This document shows, in pieces, positions 34,728 through 44,225 of a stretch of DNA of 64,000 nucleotides. This stretch comes from Oscillospiraceae bacterium NTUH-002-81 (GTDB lineage Bacteria; Bacillota; Clostridia; Lachnospirales; Lachnospiraceae), in assembly GCA_032620915.1 (NCBI GenBank), contig CP136052.1, forward strand, positions 2,332,501 through 2,396,500, given 5' to 3'. The notes under the pieces are model-generated. The model made no database searches. It was not told the origin of the DNA and worked only from the letters and a program-made list of their open reading frames with translations. The position numbers and the translations under genes are program-made. Each line of letters starts with the position of its first letter. Position 1 is the stretch's first letter.

Positions 34728-35208
34728 CTAATGAATCAGCCTTATATAAATATCCAGCTGCTTTTCTTCTAATTCTGCAATCAATTCTGTAAATGGTTGC
34801 TATAAATGGATGAATACTCACAAACTCCGCATGTGTCCAAGCCGCATATGCAATAGGATCCATGCCTTCCTTTTTCCATGTAAGATCTGCATAAAAATTC
34901 TTAATCTGCACATACATGTCATTGCCAGCAAGCGGCGTATGTCCTGCCCCACTGATCCTGACCGCCTGATTGCGATACACGCCACCAACCATAATGTTCT
35001 CTGTCAGAATTGCATGGATATCTTTTACAATATGTTCATCCAGTACTTTTTCTTCGGCAATACACGTTTTCACATATCGATATGCCCTTTTATGGTTGAC
35101 AACTTCGTAAACTTCCCGCAACTGTTTTCCGCCAATGGGAACCCCATCTTCCAGGACAACTTTCGTTTCCATCCGTGTCAACGTATTTCCCTCTATAGCG
35201 GGTAGTTT
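34728..35208 (-). pseudogene. Fic remnant, near-copy of the gene at 8651
   Basis: Starts inside the inhibitory motif (AIEGNTLTRMETKVV) and follows the 8651-9382 Fic closely (KQLREVYEVVNHKRAYRYVK, GVYRNQAVRISGAGHTPLAG) to HPFI. There an internal deletion removes DGNGR and about 50 residues; the sequence resumes, out of frame, at EPFTELIAELEEKQL. The catalytic loop is lost, so it is inactive. Confidence 0.85.
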
Positions 35209-35280
35209 ATATTTCGCACGTTTCCGTTTCTCTGTTCAAAGAAACGGAAACGCACTCAACTGGGGCTATCCGACCCACAA

Positions 35281-35673
35281 TCAAAATATTACAACTTCCG
35301 GTTCATGTGTAAATGCAGAAAATGTTGCGGTTGCATTTTTGAAATAGAATACCTCCGTGTTGCCATCATCTGCAGAATACATTTTCTGCAAGGAGGGATA
35401 TGCATCCAGCATGGACTGTCTCGCTTCTCTGCAATCATCTTCCACAAGTTCCCCCGCCACGCGAAGCCACTCACCGTCTTTGAATGCACAGATTTCCACC
35501 TTTGGATTGGCATGGATCTGTTTTGATACGTCCTTCACCTTTCCGGTCTGAATATACAGTTTTCCTTCAAAACGATGAATAGTTCCGAAGGGTCTTACTC
35601 TTGGCTGATCCCCTTCTACAGTTGCCAGATAATAAATTTCTGCCTCTTTCAAAAATTTTTCTACTCGTTCCAT
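35281..35673 (-). CDS. Pyridoxamine 5'-phosphate oxidase family protein
   Basis: About 130 residues from the ATG at 35673 (MERVEKFLKEAEIYYLATVE; GGAGG upstream). It is a split-barrel flavin-binding protein: QPRVRPFGTIHRFEGKLYIQ, then TGKVKDVSKQIHANPKVEIC. Family members bind FMN, F420 or haem and reduce small molecules; the substrate is not predictable. It is the first clearly chromosomal gene after the element region. An inverted repeat (CGTTTCCGTTTCT/AGAAACGGAAACG, 35219-35252) lies just beyond its end. Confidence 0.85.
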   Translation of the reverse strand: MERVEKFLKEAEIYYLATVEGDQPRVRPFGTIHRFEGKLYIQTGKVKDVSKQIHANPKVEICAFKDGEWLRVAGELVEDDCREARQSMLDAYPSLQKMYSADDGNTEVFYFKNATATFSAFTHEPEVVIF

Positions 35674-35718
35674 GATGAAATCCTCCTGTTCTTTATATTT
35701 CATTATTTACTCTTTTAA

Positions 35719-36237
35719 TCATTGGCAATTTACATAATTCAGGAAATCATTTCTCAACTCTCTTTTTAATCGATAATACTCTTCCTCCGACAAATGCAAA
35801 ATATGCTGGATATCATAATCCTCTTCTCTTGCACACATCAATCTCAAAATGGCGTATTTTAAGGACCCCAATCGCTTTGCATAATCCCAAAGCACAATAC
35901 TATTCTCAAAATTCCCTGTTTTTCCCGGAAAAAATATACCTATTTCTTCTTCCGTTCCTGGTATTCTTTGATTTAAAGACATTCTGCTTTCCAGGCTTAT
36001 CTTTTCATTTCTTATCCTTTTCAGGTCAGCAAACTTTTCCTTTACATTTGTTTGCACATAGTCCCAATAGTCTACATCCCCTATATCGTACTGGTACTTT
36101 TCTTTCCCATCTAAATACACAATCCACCCCTCTCCGATACATTCACTTTCTTCTAAAGTCCCACCCCACAGTAAGTATAATTCGTATAAAAAGCGGCTAA
36201 CCTGTTTTTCCTCATACACAGAAAGATTATTTTTCAT
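35719..36237 (-). CDS. Hypothetical protein
   Basis: A 172-residue acidic protein I do not recognise. Aromatic-rich N-terminus (RFLYELYLLWGGTLEESECI), a charged middle and a C-terminal helix YYRLKRELRNDFLNYV. It overlaps the upstream gene by 11 bases, so the two form a pair. Confidence 0.5.
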   Translation of the reverse strand: MKNNLSVYEEKQVSRFLYELYLLWGGTLEESECIGEGWIVYLDGKEKYQYDIGDVDYWDYVQTNVKEKFADLKRIRNEKISLESRMSLNQRIPGTEEEIGIFFPGKTGNFENSIVLWDYAKRLGSLKYAILRLMCAREEDYDIQHILHLSEEEYYRLKRELRNDFLNYVNCQ

Positions 36238-36643
36238 TTTTTCTTCTCCCCTTTATCAGTTTTGGACATTCTGCCACTTCCTGTAAAATTCCTACCCAGG
36301 ATTGTAATTTTTCATTCCATTCAACCTGATAAGATGCGGGAATTTTATATCCTTTCCTTCTCAATCCTTCCACATAATTTCTGAATTTTTTTCTCCCGTT
36401 TTTCAGATATTTAAAAGCCCCCTGTGCATCCGGATGCAATGCCAGTATTTTCATGTCATCCGTTGCATAAAAAGCAACTTTCCATTCGTTTCCCAGCTTT
36501 TCAGACATCTGTTTCCTTAATTCCGCTCCCAACGAAATAGTCCCACTGGCTAAAGCATTAATTTTCATCGTACCTGACTGTTTTTCATCTGGAATCCACA
36601 CATTCATCTCCGATAAATCAAGCTCAATTTCACTACCTCTCAT
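36227..36643 (-). CDS. Hypothetical protein
   Basis: A 138-residue protein of unknown family. The block MKINALASGTISLGAELRKQ then EWKVAFYATDDMKILALHP suggests a beta-rich fold. The C-terminal part is basic (GRKKFRNYVEGLRRKGYKIP). It is upstream of, and overlaps, the 35719 gene. Confidence 0.5.
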   Translation of the reverse strand: MRGSEIELDLSEMNVWIPDEKQSGTMKINALASGTISLGAELRKQMSEKLGNEWKVAFYATDDMKILALHPDAQGAFKYLKNGRKKFRNYVEGLRRKGYKIPASYQVEWNEKLQSWVGILQEVAECPKLIKGRRKNEK

Positions 36644-36852
36644 ATAACATCCTCCATAATATAATTTTTCTCAATTATATTTCTTATAGAGAAGCTTTTC
36701 CATTCGCAATATAACAGATATTTTAATTAAATATTTGTTTACTATACGCATAGAATTTATATGTGAAATTATTCTATTGTAAAAGGTTAGGATATGATAA
36801 GACGCTCGCATCCCTCCATTTCTATCGCTCCCTTTCTATCTCTCCCTTTCAG

Positions 36853-37647
36853 CTACTTCGTTTCCCCGTTTTTGAATCTCCACGCCATGTCACAGTCCTG
36901 CACGGCAAATTTTCCGCCGGTGATCTCAATATCGCAGCCTGTGATGAAGCTGGCACATTCGGAAGAAAGGAACACAAGGGGCTTTGCCAGATCCTCCGGC
37001 TTTCCCAAGCGTTTCAGCGAAATATCTTTTGTAAATTTTTCCCGGTAATCCGCCACAATTCCCGCATTGATCTCCGTCTCGATCATGCCCGGAATGTACG
37101 CGATCACCCGGATGCCATAAGGCGCCAGCGCCGCTGCCGTACTTCTGGTGAGACTGGAAACTGCCGATTTTGACGCCGCATAGATGACGCTGTTTGCATG
37201 AGGAATCAGTCTGGCATAACTGGATGCATTCAGGATCACACCGCCGCCCGACTTCTTCATATATTCCGCGGCAATCTGCGTGCCATGAAATACGCCCTCC
37301 AGATTGATTTTCATCACTCTGTCCCAGTCCTCCTGCGTAAACTTCGAAAATTCCTTTACACAGTCCACTCCTGCATTGTTTACCCAGATATCCAGATGAC
37401 CAAATTTTTCAAATACTCTGGCTGCATAACTTTCCAGTCCCTTTGTATCTGTGATATCCAGCTGTTCATAATAAATCTCATAACCTGCCGCCCGGCACTC
37501 CTGCGCAAATTTTTCCAGGACCGTCAGGCGTCGGCCAAAGGTACACACCTGTACCCCTTCCTTTAAATATTCCAATGCCAGTGCTTTGCCGATCCCCGTA
37601 CCGCCGCCGGAAATCACCGCAACCTTTCCTGTAAGATTCAGTTCCAT
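36853..37647 (-). CDS. Short-chain dehydrogenase/reductase
   Basis: A 264-residue SDR enzyme. It has the Rossmann motif GGGTGIGKA (about residues 14-22), NNAG (about 91-94), the catalytic serine in NASSYARL, YAASK (about 158-162) and the GMI(E)TE turn. It reduces or oxidises a hydroxyl or keto group using NAD(P); the arginine after the first strand (FGRR) suggests NADP. The substrate is unknown. Confidence 0.9.
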   Translation of the reverse strand: MELNLTGKVAVISGGGTGIGKALALEYLKEGVQVCTFGRRLTVLEKFAQECRAAGYEIYYEQLDITDTKGLESYAARVFEKFGHLDIWVNNAGVDCVKEFSKFTQEDWDRVMKINLEGVFHGTQIAAEYMKKSGGGVILNASSYARLIPHANSVIYAASKSAVSSLTRSTAAALAPYGIRVIAYIPGMIETEINAGIVADYREKFTKDISLKRLGKPEDLAKPLVFLSSECASFITGCDIEITGGKFAVQDCDMAWRFKNGETK

Positions 37648-37776
37648 AAAACATCCCCCTTATCTGTTTTCTCCTGCTAACACCATCTGCATTATTTTTT
37701 GAAAGATTGTGCAAACCTTTCATCATCCTCCACTGTCCGTTTCTTTAAACCTTTTATTTTATATGGTACTTTTCCG

Positions 37777-38361
37777 TTATGAAAATAAGCTCTGCTGTTC
37801 ATAATCCGTATGACGCTCTAACATACTCGGCATCTGATGCAAAATCATCTCCATTTTACGATCATCAAACCAGTCCATCAGCAGCCCTTTTTCCAGAATC
37901 AACGGCATCCGGTCATGTACTTTTATCATGGATCCGTTGGCTGCTGTCGTCAGGATCACGAATCTTCTTTCATTTTCAAACCAGTCGTAAAATCCCGCCA
38001 TATACAATATCGATGCATCAGGCTTTGTGAAAGAACTTTTCTCCTTCATACGATTCCATTCATAAAATCCACTCGCCGGAATCAATACCCTGTGATGCAA
38101 AATTCCATTCCGAAAAGATGGCTTGTCCAGCACAGACTCCACCCGTGCATTGATCACCAGATTCTTGCCCTTTGCCAGAGGATATCCCCACTTGCAGAGA
38201 CTGATCTGCAAACCGGATTGCTTCATTTCCAGAACAGGCACAGTATCTGTCGGCCGGATATCGGCTGAAAAATGCTGCTGTAAAATCTGCGAATTCGTAC
38301 CTGGTACTTCTTTTTCGATTTCAATCATCATGTCTGAATCAATATAATATCTGCTACACAT
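37777..38361 (-). CDS. SRAP-family protein (YedK/HMCES-like)
   Basis: A 194-residue SOS-response-associated peptidase-like protein. Catalytic Cys2 (MCSRYY), INARVES, SGFYEW and VHDRMPLIL are all present. Family members form a covalent link with abasic sites in single-stranded DNA and protect them. The initiator Met must be removed to expose Cys2. It lies 8 bases downstream of mazG copy 2, so they may be cotranscribed. Confidence 0.92.
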   Translation of the reverse strand: MCSRYYIDSDMMIEIEKEVPGTNSQILQQHFSADIRPTDTVPVLEMKQSGLQISLCKWGYPLAKGKNLVINARVESVLDKPSFRNGILHHRVLIPASGFYEWNRMKEKSSFTKPDASILYMAGFYDWFENERRFVILTTAANGSMIKVHDRMPLILEKGLLMDWFDDRKMEMILHQMPSMLERHTDYEQQSLFS

Positions 38362-38369
38362 ACTATCCT

Positions 38370-38690
38370 CTACAGCTGATCGTATTTTGCTGCGTTTCCC
38401 TTTGCTTTTTCTACCGGATATTTTGCTTCATTCTGAGACATTTTCATATTCACGATCTCATCTGCATCCAATCCCAGCTTGTCCAACAGATTTTGACTGT
38501 ACACCATGACATCTGCCAGCTCTTCTTTCACATGCTGCAAGTCATATTCCGTATCCGACCACTGAAAACATTCCAGCAGTTCTGCTGCTTCAATGACAAT
38601 CGACTTTGCCAGATTGGCAGGAGAATGAAACTGATCCCAGTCACGGTCTTCGGTAAATTTTCTGATTCTGTCTATCGTTTTCTGTTTCAA
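38370..38690 (-). CDS. MazG-like nucleotide pyrophosphohydrolase (chromosomal copy)
   Basis: A 106-residue protein if translation starts at the TTG at 38690 (LKQKTIDRIRKF), which has AAGGGAT upstream; a longer frame reaches 38726. It differs from the element copy at 23530 at only a handful of positions and has the same ExxE and ExxD motifs. Close identity across such different loci implies recent exchange between chromosome and element. Confidence 0.88.
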   Translation of the reverse strand: MKQKTIDRIRKFTEDRDWDQFHSPANLAKSIVIEAAELLECFQWSDTEYDLQHVKEELADVMVYSQNLLDKLGLDADEIVNMKMSQNEAKYPVEKAKGNAAKYDQL

Positions 38691-38819
38691 GGCAATCCCT
38701 TCTTTCTGTTTTTTCGATTCCGACAATCCAATCTATGTATCTCTTTCATTATTTATAGTATCTCTTCTTTATCCACAAACAGCGATAAAACTATTCCTTC
38801 TATATCATACAATTTTCTG

Positions 38820-39230
38820 TCAAATTACTATCCCTCTGCAATGATCCACCTCATGCTGGATGATCTGCGCTGTCCATCCGGCATATTTTCCATGCTGTTT
38901 TCTGAAATTCTGATCCAGATAGTCTACTTCAATTTCTTTATATCTCGTACACGGTCTGACACCTTCCAGAGAAAAGCAGCCCTCTTCTGTCTGGTACTCT
39001 CCTGATTTTCCTGTGATCACCGGATTGATCATAACAAATTGAAATGGCCCCACTGCCACCACAATGATGTTTTTATGGATGCCGATCATGTTGGCTGCCA
39101 TACCGACACACCGATCCAGATTCGTTTTCAGCGTGTCCAGAAGATCCGTTACCACCTGTTTATCTGCCTCTGTTGCGTCCACAGATTTCTTGGAGAGGAA
39201 TACAGGATCATGTATGATTTTCTTTACCAT
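38820..39230 (-). CDS. Peptide deformylase family protein (divergent paralogue)
   Basis: About 136 residues from the ATG at 39230. It carries motif 2 EGCFSL and motif 3 QHEVDH, which bind the metal, and motif 1 as VGMAANMIG. The glutamine usually found in motif 1 (AAxQ) is methionine here, and that residue stabilises the transition state. It may be a secondary deformylase with altered activity. Removing N-formyl from nascent proteins is the family role. It overlaps the DUF4186 gene start region by 23 bases. Confidence 0.85.
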   Translation of the reverse strand: MVKKIIHDPVFLSKKSVDATEADKQVVTDLLDTLKTNLDRCVGMAANMIGIHKNIIVVAVGPFQFVMINPVITGKSGEYQTEEGCFSLEGVRPCTRYKEIEVDYLDQNFRKQHGKYAGWTAQIIQHEVDHCRGIVI

Positions 39231-39630
39231 GTATATCGTCCTCGCTTCCATTAATATTGTTTATATTATCTTCCAGTTCTTTCTCAATCCATGTCATGAT
39301 GACATCCACCAGGTATTCCTGCTGAATCGCGCTCAATTCCCGCCCGGGCTGCAGCTTATGCCACTTCCGAATGCATTCCCGGCAGCAGGTTGCCGTGGCG
39401 TGCTGGGCAATGAATACCGGATGTCCCCGCATGGGCGTCTGCTTTCCGTCGTTGGGAATATATGCCGGTGCTTCCCGTTTTGCAATAAAATCCCGGGCAT
39501 GTTCCCGGATAACATCCAGTCCCTTTTCCTGTATATAGGCAATGTCCTTTTCTTTCAGGTGAAAGCTGCTCCTGAATTTGGATGCTTCCAGATGCGTGAA
39601 AAGCTGTTCATACCACTCTTCTTTTGTCAT
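39208..39630 (-). CDS. DUF4186 family protein
   Basis: A 140-residue protein with the block PNDGKQTPMRGHPVFIAQHA then TATCCRECIRKWH that defines DUF4186. The conserved His, Asp and Cys residues look like a metal-binding or nuclease-like site, but no activity is known. Its 3' end overlaps the deformylase gene by 23 bases. Confidence 0.85.
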   Translation of the reverse strand: MTKEEWYEQLFTHLEASKFRSSFHLKEKDIAYIQEKGLDVIREHARDFIAKREAPAYIPNDGKQTPMRGHPVFIAQHATATCCRECIRKWHKLQPGRELSAIQQEYLVDVIMTWIEKELEDNINNINGSEDDIHGKENHT

Positions 39631-39661
39631 GCTGTATCACCCTTTCTGATACCTGGCAACA

Positions 39662-40960
39662 TCATCCGAAATGCTTCGAAAAATGATAGTCTGTGTACCC
39701 CAGCATTTTTGTAAAAATAATATCGATGACGATCTCATAAAGCATCTTTGTCCGCACATAGATCCAGTTCACATCCACCGGATTGGCTGTATAATCCTTG
39801 AGATTTTTCTTTTCTCCGATTCTGGGAAAGGTGATTTTCAAACAGCTGTTTCTGATAAAATACCCGGCATGTACGTAATGATTGCGCAGACAGATCATCT
39901 CCTGTGCCAGCTTCTCGATCTCTTCTTCCGACATTGAATGATTTTTCACATAATGTTCCTGTATGCCAATAGTCAGAAAATGGTTCTTCGTCCCGGGCAG
40001 AGATTGTCTTTTATAATAGCACTCCACAAACCGGTAAAACATCAGGAAATTGTCCTCGAGACTTCGGGAAGTTTCCAGAACAATATAGGGAATATTTCGA
40101 ACATCCGCGGTACTTTTCCGATAGGGGATCGCCGTGTAACAATTTTTCAGAAAATCCAGCAGATCTACAGCAACGGTTCGCTCCACGCGGCGCTCCTGAT
40201 AAGCAAAAGGCCGCTGTGGCAAGTGCAGCTGATAATAGATATCTTTTATCTGCACCTGTATTTTTTCCACTCGAAATTTTCCCGGGACATACAGCTGCAT
40301 AAAGATGCGCAGCTCCCGCAAAAAGTCAGCAGCCTCCTCATAGCTGACGCGCCGCATCAGTTCGATCTCGATATAGCCGCAAAAATCAATGTCGATATGA
40401 TGGCTTCCCCGATCCCGCATACTGTTCCATATATCTCCCACAGAAATGCATTTCACGTTGTTTGCGGCAATGTCTACCGATCTGGCATTCTTTTCCCGGG
40501 ACAGGCAGATGGTGTACTGCTGCTCTCCGTTTTCTATCCGCAGGCTGGGACAGCCGATCAGATCATTGATGGATTTGCTGTAAATCTTTATGTTATCTGT
40601 CTTTGGTGTTGGCGGAAGGTCCATGAGTCTCTCTGCATCTCTGTGTTCAAAATAAACATTAGATTGAAAAGTGGTAAAGACACCACCATCCAGAGAATTG
40701 TACACCGCACTGTTCCCTGCATACCAGGCATTTTTCAGGAGATACTTCTTCTTATTTTGAACATCCACAAGCAGAATGTCTCTTTTCCGGAATTCCATGC
40801 TGCTTGTCCAGATTTTAACGCCATTAACCGCTTCTATTTCTTCCTCAATCTCATACTCTGCCTTTATTTCCAGCAGATCCTCCCGTATCTCGTAGGTACA
40901 GGGGTAAGAGATTTTATAATTGCCGTCCATATAACATACTGCCATTCCCTTATCCTCCAC
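39662..40960 (-). CDS. Large hypothetical protein, possible ApeA-type HEPN
   Basis: A 432-residue protein. The first 230 residues are beta-rich and unrecognised. The C-terminal half is helical (SLEDNFLMFYRFVECYYKRQ) and contains LRNHYVHAG near residue 360, an Rx(4)H motif of HEPN ribonucleases. The overall layout resembles ApeA, an abortive-infection protein with a HEPN domain. The match is by layout and motif only; this could be another HEPN-like or unrelated protein. Confidence 0.5.
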   Translation of the reverse strand: MEDKGMAVCYMDGNYKISYPCTYEIREDLLEIKAEYEIEEEIEAVNGVKIWTSSMEFRKRDILLVDVQNKKKYLLKNAWYAGNSAVYNSLDGGVFTTFQSNVYFEHRDAERLMDLPPTPKTDNIKIYSKSINDLIGCPSLRIENGEQQYTICLSREKNARSVDIAANNVKCISVGDIWNSMRDRGSHHIDIDFCGYIEIELMRRVSYEEAADFLRELRIFMQLYVPGKFRVEKIQVQIKDIYYQLHLPQRPFAYQERRVERTVAVDLLDFLKNCYTAIPYRKSTADVRNIPYIVLETSRSLEDNFLMFYRFVECYYKRQSLPGTKNHFLTIGIQEHYVKNHSMSEEEIEKLAQEMICLRNHYVHAGYFIRNSCLKITFPRIGEKKNLKDYTANPVDVNWIYVRTKMLYEIVIDIIFTKMLGYTDYHFSKHFG

Positions 40961-41240
40961 CTCATCTATATCAGCTTCAAGGCCCGCTTGCGTTCATCGC
41001 GCCATGATTCGAACTTTCCGGTTTTGACGCTGCTTCTCAGCTATCGTGCTCACATTCACCACTCGTCACGCATGCCGATATAATGACTTACCTGCATTCA
41101 TAATACCACACTTTATTGTATGACGCGCAAACGTTTTGACGCTTCCCGCTTTCGGTGCTATGATGGAATAGAGAATACGGCATCACGGATCATGCGATCA
41201 CGCATGCCGGCAAAACCATCCAAAAGAGAGAAGGATCTTC
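40961..41240. other. Divergent intergenic region
   Basis: About 280 bases between the divergent 40960 and 41241 genes. It contains short dyads (for example CGCGCAAACG, ATCATGCGATCACGCATG) and probably both promoters. No small gene or RNA is supported. Confidence 0.4.
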
Positions 41241-42032
41241 ATGCAGTTTCTGATTTTATTTATTGTAGCTATGGTCATCAGTTCCATCGGCTTTCAAAAG
41301 TTTGTATGGTTCATTTCCCTGGGGTATGGATTTTCCATCGCTGGCATTGGTGCTGCCATGCTTGTTCTGTTTTCCAGACAACTCACCCCGGTGACGGTCA
41401 TTTTGTGTATTTTATGTATGATCTACGGCTGCCGCCTGGGTGGGTATCTGCTCGTTCGTGAAAAGCGGAGTGCCTCGTATCAGAATACGATGAAAACCGA
41501 GATCAAGGATGGTTCCGACATGAACTTTTTCCTGAAAGTGGTGATCTGGGCCTGCTGTGCTCTGCTGTACTGCTGTGAGACTGCGCCCATCTTTTTCCGG
41601 CTGAAAAATCAGGCCGGCACAGACGCTGCTGCCATTATCGGCACGATCATCATGGCACTTGGCATTGTTCTGGAATCCAGCGCAGATCTTATAAAAAACA
41701 GATACAAAAAAGAGCATCCCAAGCGTTTCTGCGACGTAGGCATTTTTCGCCTTGTCCGCTGCCCCAACTATCTGGGCGAAGTACTGATCTGGACCGGCGT
41801 ATTCGTCTCCGGCGTCACAGCACTTCACGGGTCATTGCAATGGATTGCGGCTCTGGCCGGATGGATCTGCATTGTCTATATCATGTTCGGCGGTGCCAGA
41901 AGACTGGAGCTTCGGCAGAACAAAAATTACGGAGATGACCCGGAATATCAGCAGTATGTGAAAACAGTTCCCATTCTGCTCCCCTTTATTCCATTATACA
42001 GCGTTGCAAAATATAAATGGTTGGTAGGTTAA
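41241..42032 (+). CDS. DUF1295 family membrane protein (steroid reductase-like)
   Basis: A 263-residue membrane protein with about seven helices. The block IKNRYKKEHPKRFCDVGIFR then LVRCPNYLGEVLIWTGVF is the DUF1295/isoprenylcysteine methyltransferase-like signature. It is related to 3-oxo-5-alpha-steroid 4-dehydrogenases and may reduce or methylate a lipid. AAGGAT precedes the ATG. The next gene starts 3 bases later. Confidence 0.85.
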   Translation: MQFLILFIVAMVISSIGFQKFVWFISLGYGFSIAGIGAAMLVLFSRQLTPVTVILCILCMIYGCRLGGYLLVREKRSASYQNTMKTEIKDGSDMNFFLKVVIWACCALLYCCETAPIFFRLKNQAGTDAAAIIGTIIMALGIVLESSADLIKNRYKKEHPKRFCDVGIFRLVRCPNYLGEVLIWTGVFVSGVTALHGSLQWIAALAGWICIVYIMFGGARRLELRQNKNYGDDPEYQQYVKTVPILLPFIPLYSVAKYKWLVG

Positions 42033-42035
42033 ACA

Positions 42036-42524
42036 ATGGCAAAGAAAAATTACGAAAATTTTCCCTTATCCCTGGCATTTTTTGATGCACTCCCGGTACT
42101 GTTTTTCGGCATCGCAGTGCTGCTCATTGCCATTCACTTTGAAAATATCCTGTTTATCACAGGCGCTTTTCTCTGTACTCTGGCAGGCATTGGAAAGGTC
42201 GTCTGGAAAATCATCATCGCCGGAACACGAAAAGATATCGTCTGGATGAACCGGCAGCTCCGCGTTCTCATGCCTGTTGGATTTCTGTTGATTTTCTCAG
42301 GCCTCTGGCAAGGCAGAGGCACCATTCATCTGGCGGCACTGTGGCAGAAGATATGCACTTTTCCCACGGCTCTGTTTTTCGGTATCACCGTGATCGGCAT
42401 GATCTGTATGAGTGTGTTTGCCGTAAAGCTGGATGGCACGAAGCTCCGCTCCAACTGGATCGAGCAGATCGCCAACGCCATTGCACAGGGATGTTTTCTG
42501 CTGGGGGTGCTCAGTCTCCTTTAG
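42036..42524 (+). CDS. Membrane protein cotranscribed with DUF1295
   Basis: A 162-residue protein with four or five predicted membrane helices and no recognised family. It follows the DUF1295 gene after 3 bases and probably functions with it. It converges with the gene ending at 42532. Confidence 0.65.
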   Translation: MAKKNYENFPLSLAFFDALPVLFFGIAVLLIAIHFENILFITGAFLCTLAGIGKVVWKIIIAGTRKDIVWMNRQLRVLMPVGFLLIFSGLWQGRGTIHLAALWQKICTFPTALFFGITVIGMICMSVFAVKLDGTKLRSNWIEQIANAIAQGCFLLGVLSLL

Positions 42525-42531
42525 TCCTCTT

Positions 42532-44225
42532 TTATCCCCTGCCCCAGCACATGCCAATGCATTCCAACTGTTGTATCTGCTCTTTTGTCAGCTGATGTTT
42601 CCTATATTTTGACCTTTGTCTGTAAATCCAGTTTTTCAGACGCTGTTCTTCCTTCGAAATGTTATACTTTGGAATGAACAGCGTTCCTTTCTCCTTATAG
42701 TATTGTTTCGCTTTTTCATACGCCTGCGCCCATTTTTCCGGAAAAGACTGCCAGACAATGCCATATTGTTCCAAAAATATCTGTTCCTCTTCCGGGAGCT
42801 GTCCCTGTACCCATTTTTTTCTTCTTTCCCTGTAGCCACTCCCACAAATGAACACCTTCATATTCCGTGTGCATGGGCATTTGTATATGACCAAATTCCC
42901 CGTAATATCGCATCAGTGTCTCCCGCTTTCTCTGTTCCGAAGCCTCCATCGGATTCCATTGCATTCCCAGCTGTTCCAGTTTTACGCTCCATTGCTCTCC
43001 TAGTTTTCCCATCCGATACGCTTCCCGCTGATGAGAGATCCATTTTCCAAGTGCAGCACCATCTTCTGTTTTATACCAGATTGAAACATCAAACGTTCCA
43101 TTCTCCTGCACATACCGCACTGCTCTTTCATAATACTTTTCCCATGTATCTTTTTGTGGATTCAGTATAATGCCAATCTGCTGCAGCTTTTTTTATATGC
43201 CGTTCCGACATATGCCCCTGCTGATAATCCTTCCTTTGTTTGGCCAGCCAGTAATAAAGATTTCTGCCAGAAGCATCATACATTCCTTCCCTGATGTTTA
43301 CAGCACCTTCTGTCTCATACATAATCAACAAAGTCTCATAAACCTGATCCCACGCATAACTGGAATATGCCCGTTTCTCTGATACGATTTTTTCATACGC
43401 TTTCTCGATATTGCAGCAGCATCGTTTTCCAGTCAGTTTTAGAAGAACCGTCTCGATTGCCTGACCAAGATCCTGCAAATTCCCCGGTTTTACAAATAAC
43501 TGATACGCACAGTTTCTTACCGGATCCAGTCCTTGTTCCCGAATCCGAAACAGTTGAATGCCATGTTCCAGGCACTTCGCATTCTTTTCTTCTTCCAGGC
43601 TACTCTTACTTTTATGCCAGGCCACGCCATCATATTCGATTCCTGTCTTTATGGAAGGAATATAAATATCTATTTCCATTCCAAGAAAATCTCCCCGGGA
43701 AAGTTTTCGCGCATCTGGAAAATAAACATGTACATAATGATAAATCAACATTTCCGGTACAGAAGTATGCTTCCCCAGACCGGTCACGTCCCACTGCATT
43801 CCAATCGCTTCCAGAAGATCTATCTCTTCCCTGCGCAGCAACATTTGGTGCTTTTTCTCTCTGGAAGGATAACACAGCAGCTCCCGATAAGCTTTTCGCT
43901 GCCGCACCAGCCATCTTCCCAGAGAGCAGCCATCCTCCGTTACATAGGAAACCGGTATATTCAACGAACCGTGTACTTCATAATACGTTCTGGCATGCGC
44001 GTAGTACCATTGCCAGGTCACATCCATGCGGCTTTCCCAACGCATCCCCAGGTTGTCCAGAAGCGCAATCTGCTCCCCTGTCAGCGTCCCCCGTTTTCCC
44101 CGTCTGGCATAGCGCTGCTCAGATAACCACACATATAAGGATGAGTGACAGGATACTTCCAAATGTCCGTTTTGCTCATAATATGCCTTTGCCTCCGCAT
44201 AGTGCTGCTCCCATGTTCCTGTCAT
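42532..44225 (-). pseudogene. Helicase-associated (HA) repeat protein with a nuclease-like insert; two frameshifts
   Basis: The first frame (44225-43128) has two HA repeats, then a Vsr/DUF559-like region (FLGMEIDIYIPSIKTGIEYD then AWHK) and one more repeat. It breaks at an A7 run (43188-43194); one A less gives HIKKLQQIGIILNPQKDTWE. The second frame breaks at another A7 run (42814-42820); one A less gives KKKKWVQGQLPEEEQIFLEQ and the stop at 42532. The restored protein has about 560 residues with five HA repeats. HA domains usually follow helicases; here they flank a nuclease-like core. Probably a DNA-targeting protein. Confidence 0.72.

Noticed and set aside
35219..35252. Inverted repeat CGTTTCCGTTTCT as a terminator
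   Set aside because: There is no U tract on either strand; it may be a scar of the fic deletion, but function is not supported.
39938..41083. Plus-strand open frame of 381 codons
   Set aside because: It is antisense to the 39662-40960 gene, has composition typical of a reverse-strand shadow, no ribosome site and no recognisable domain.
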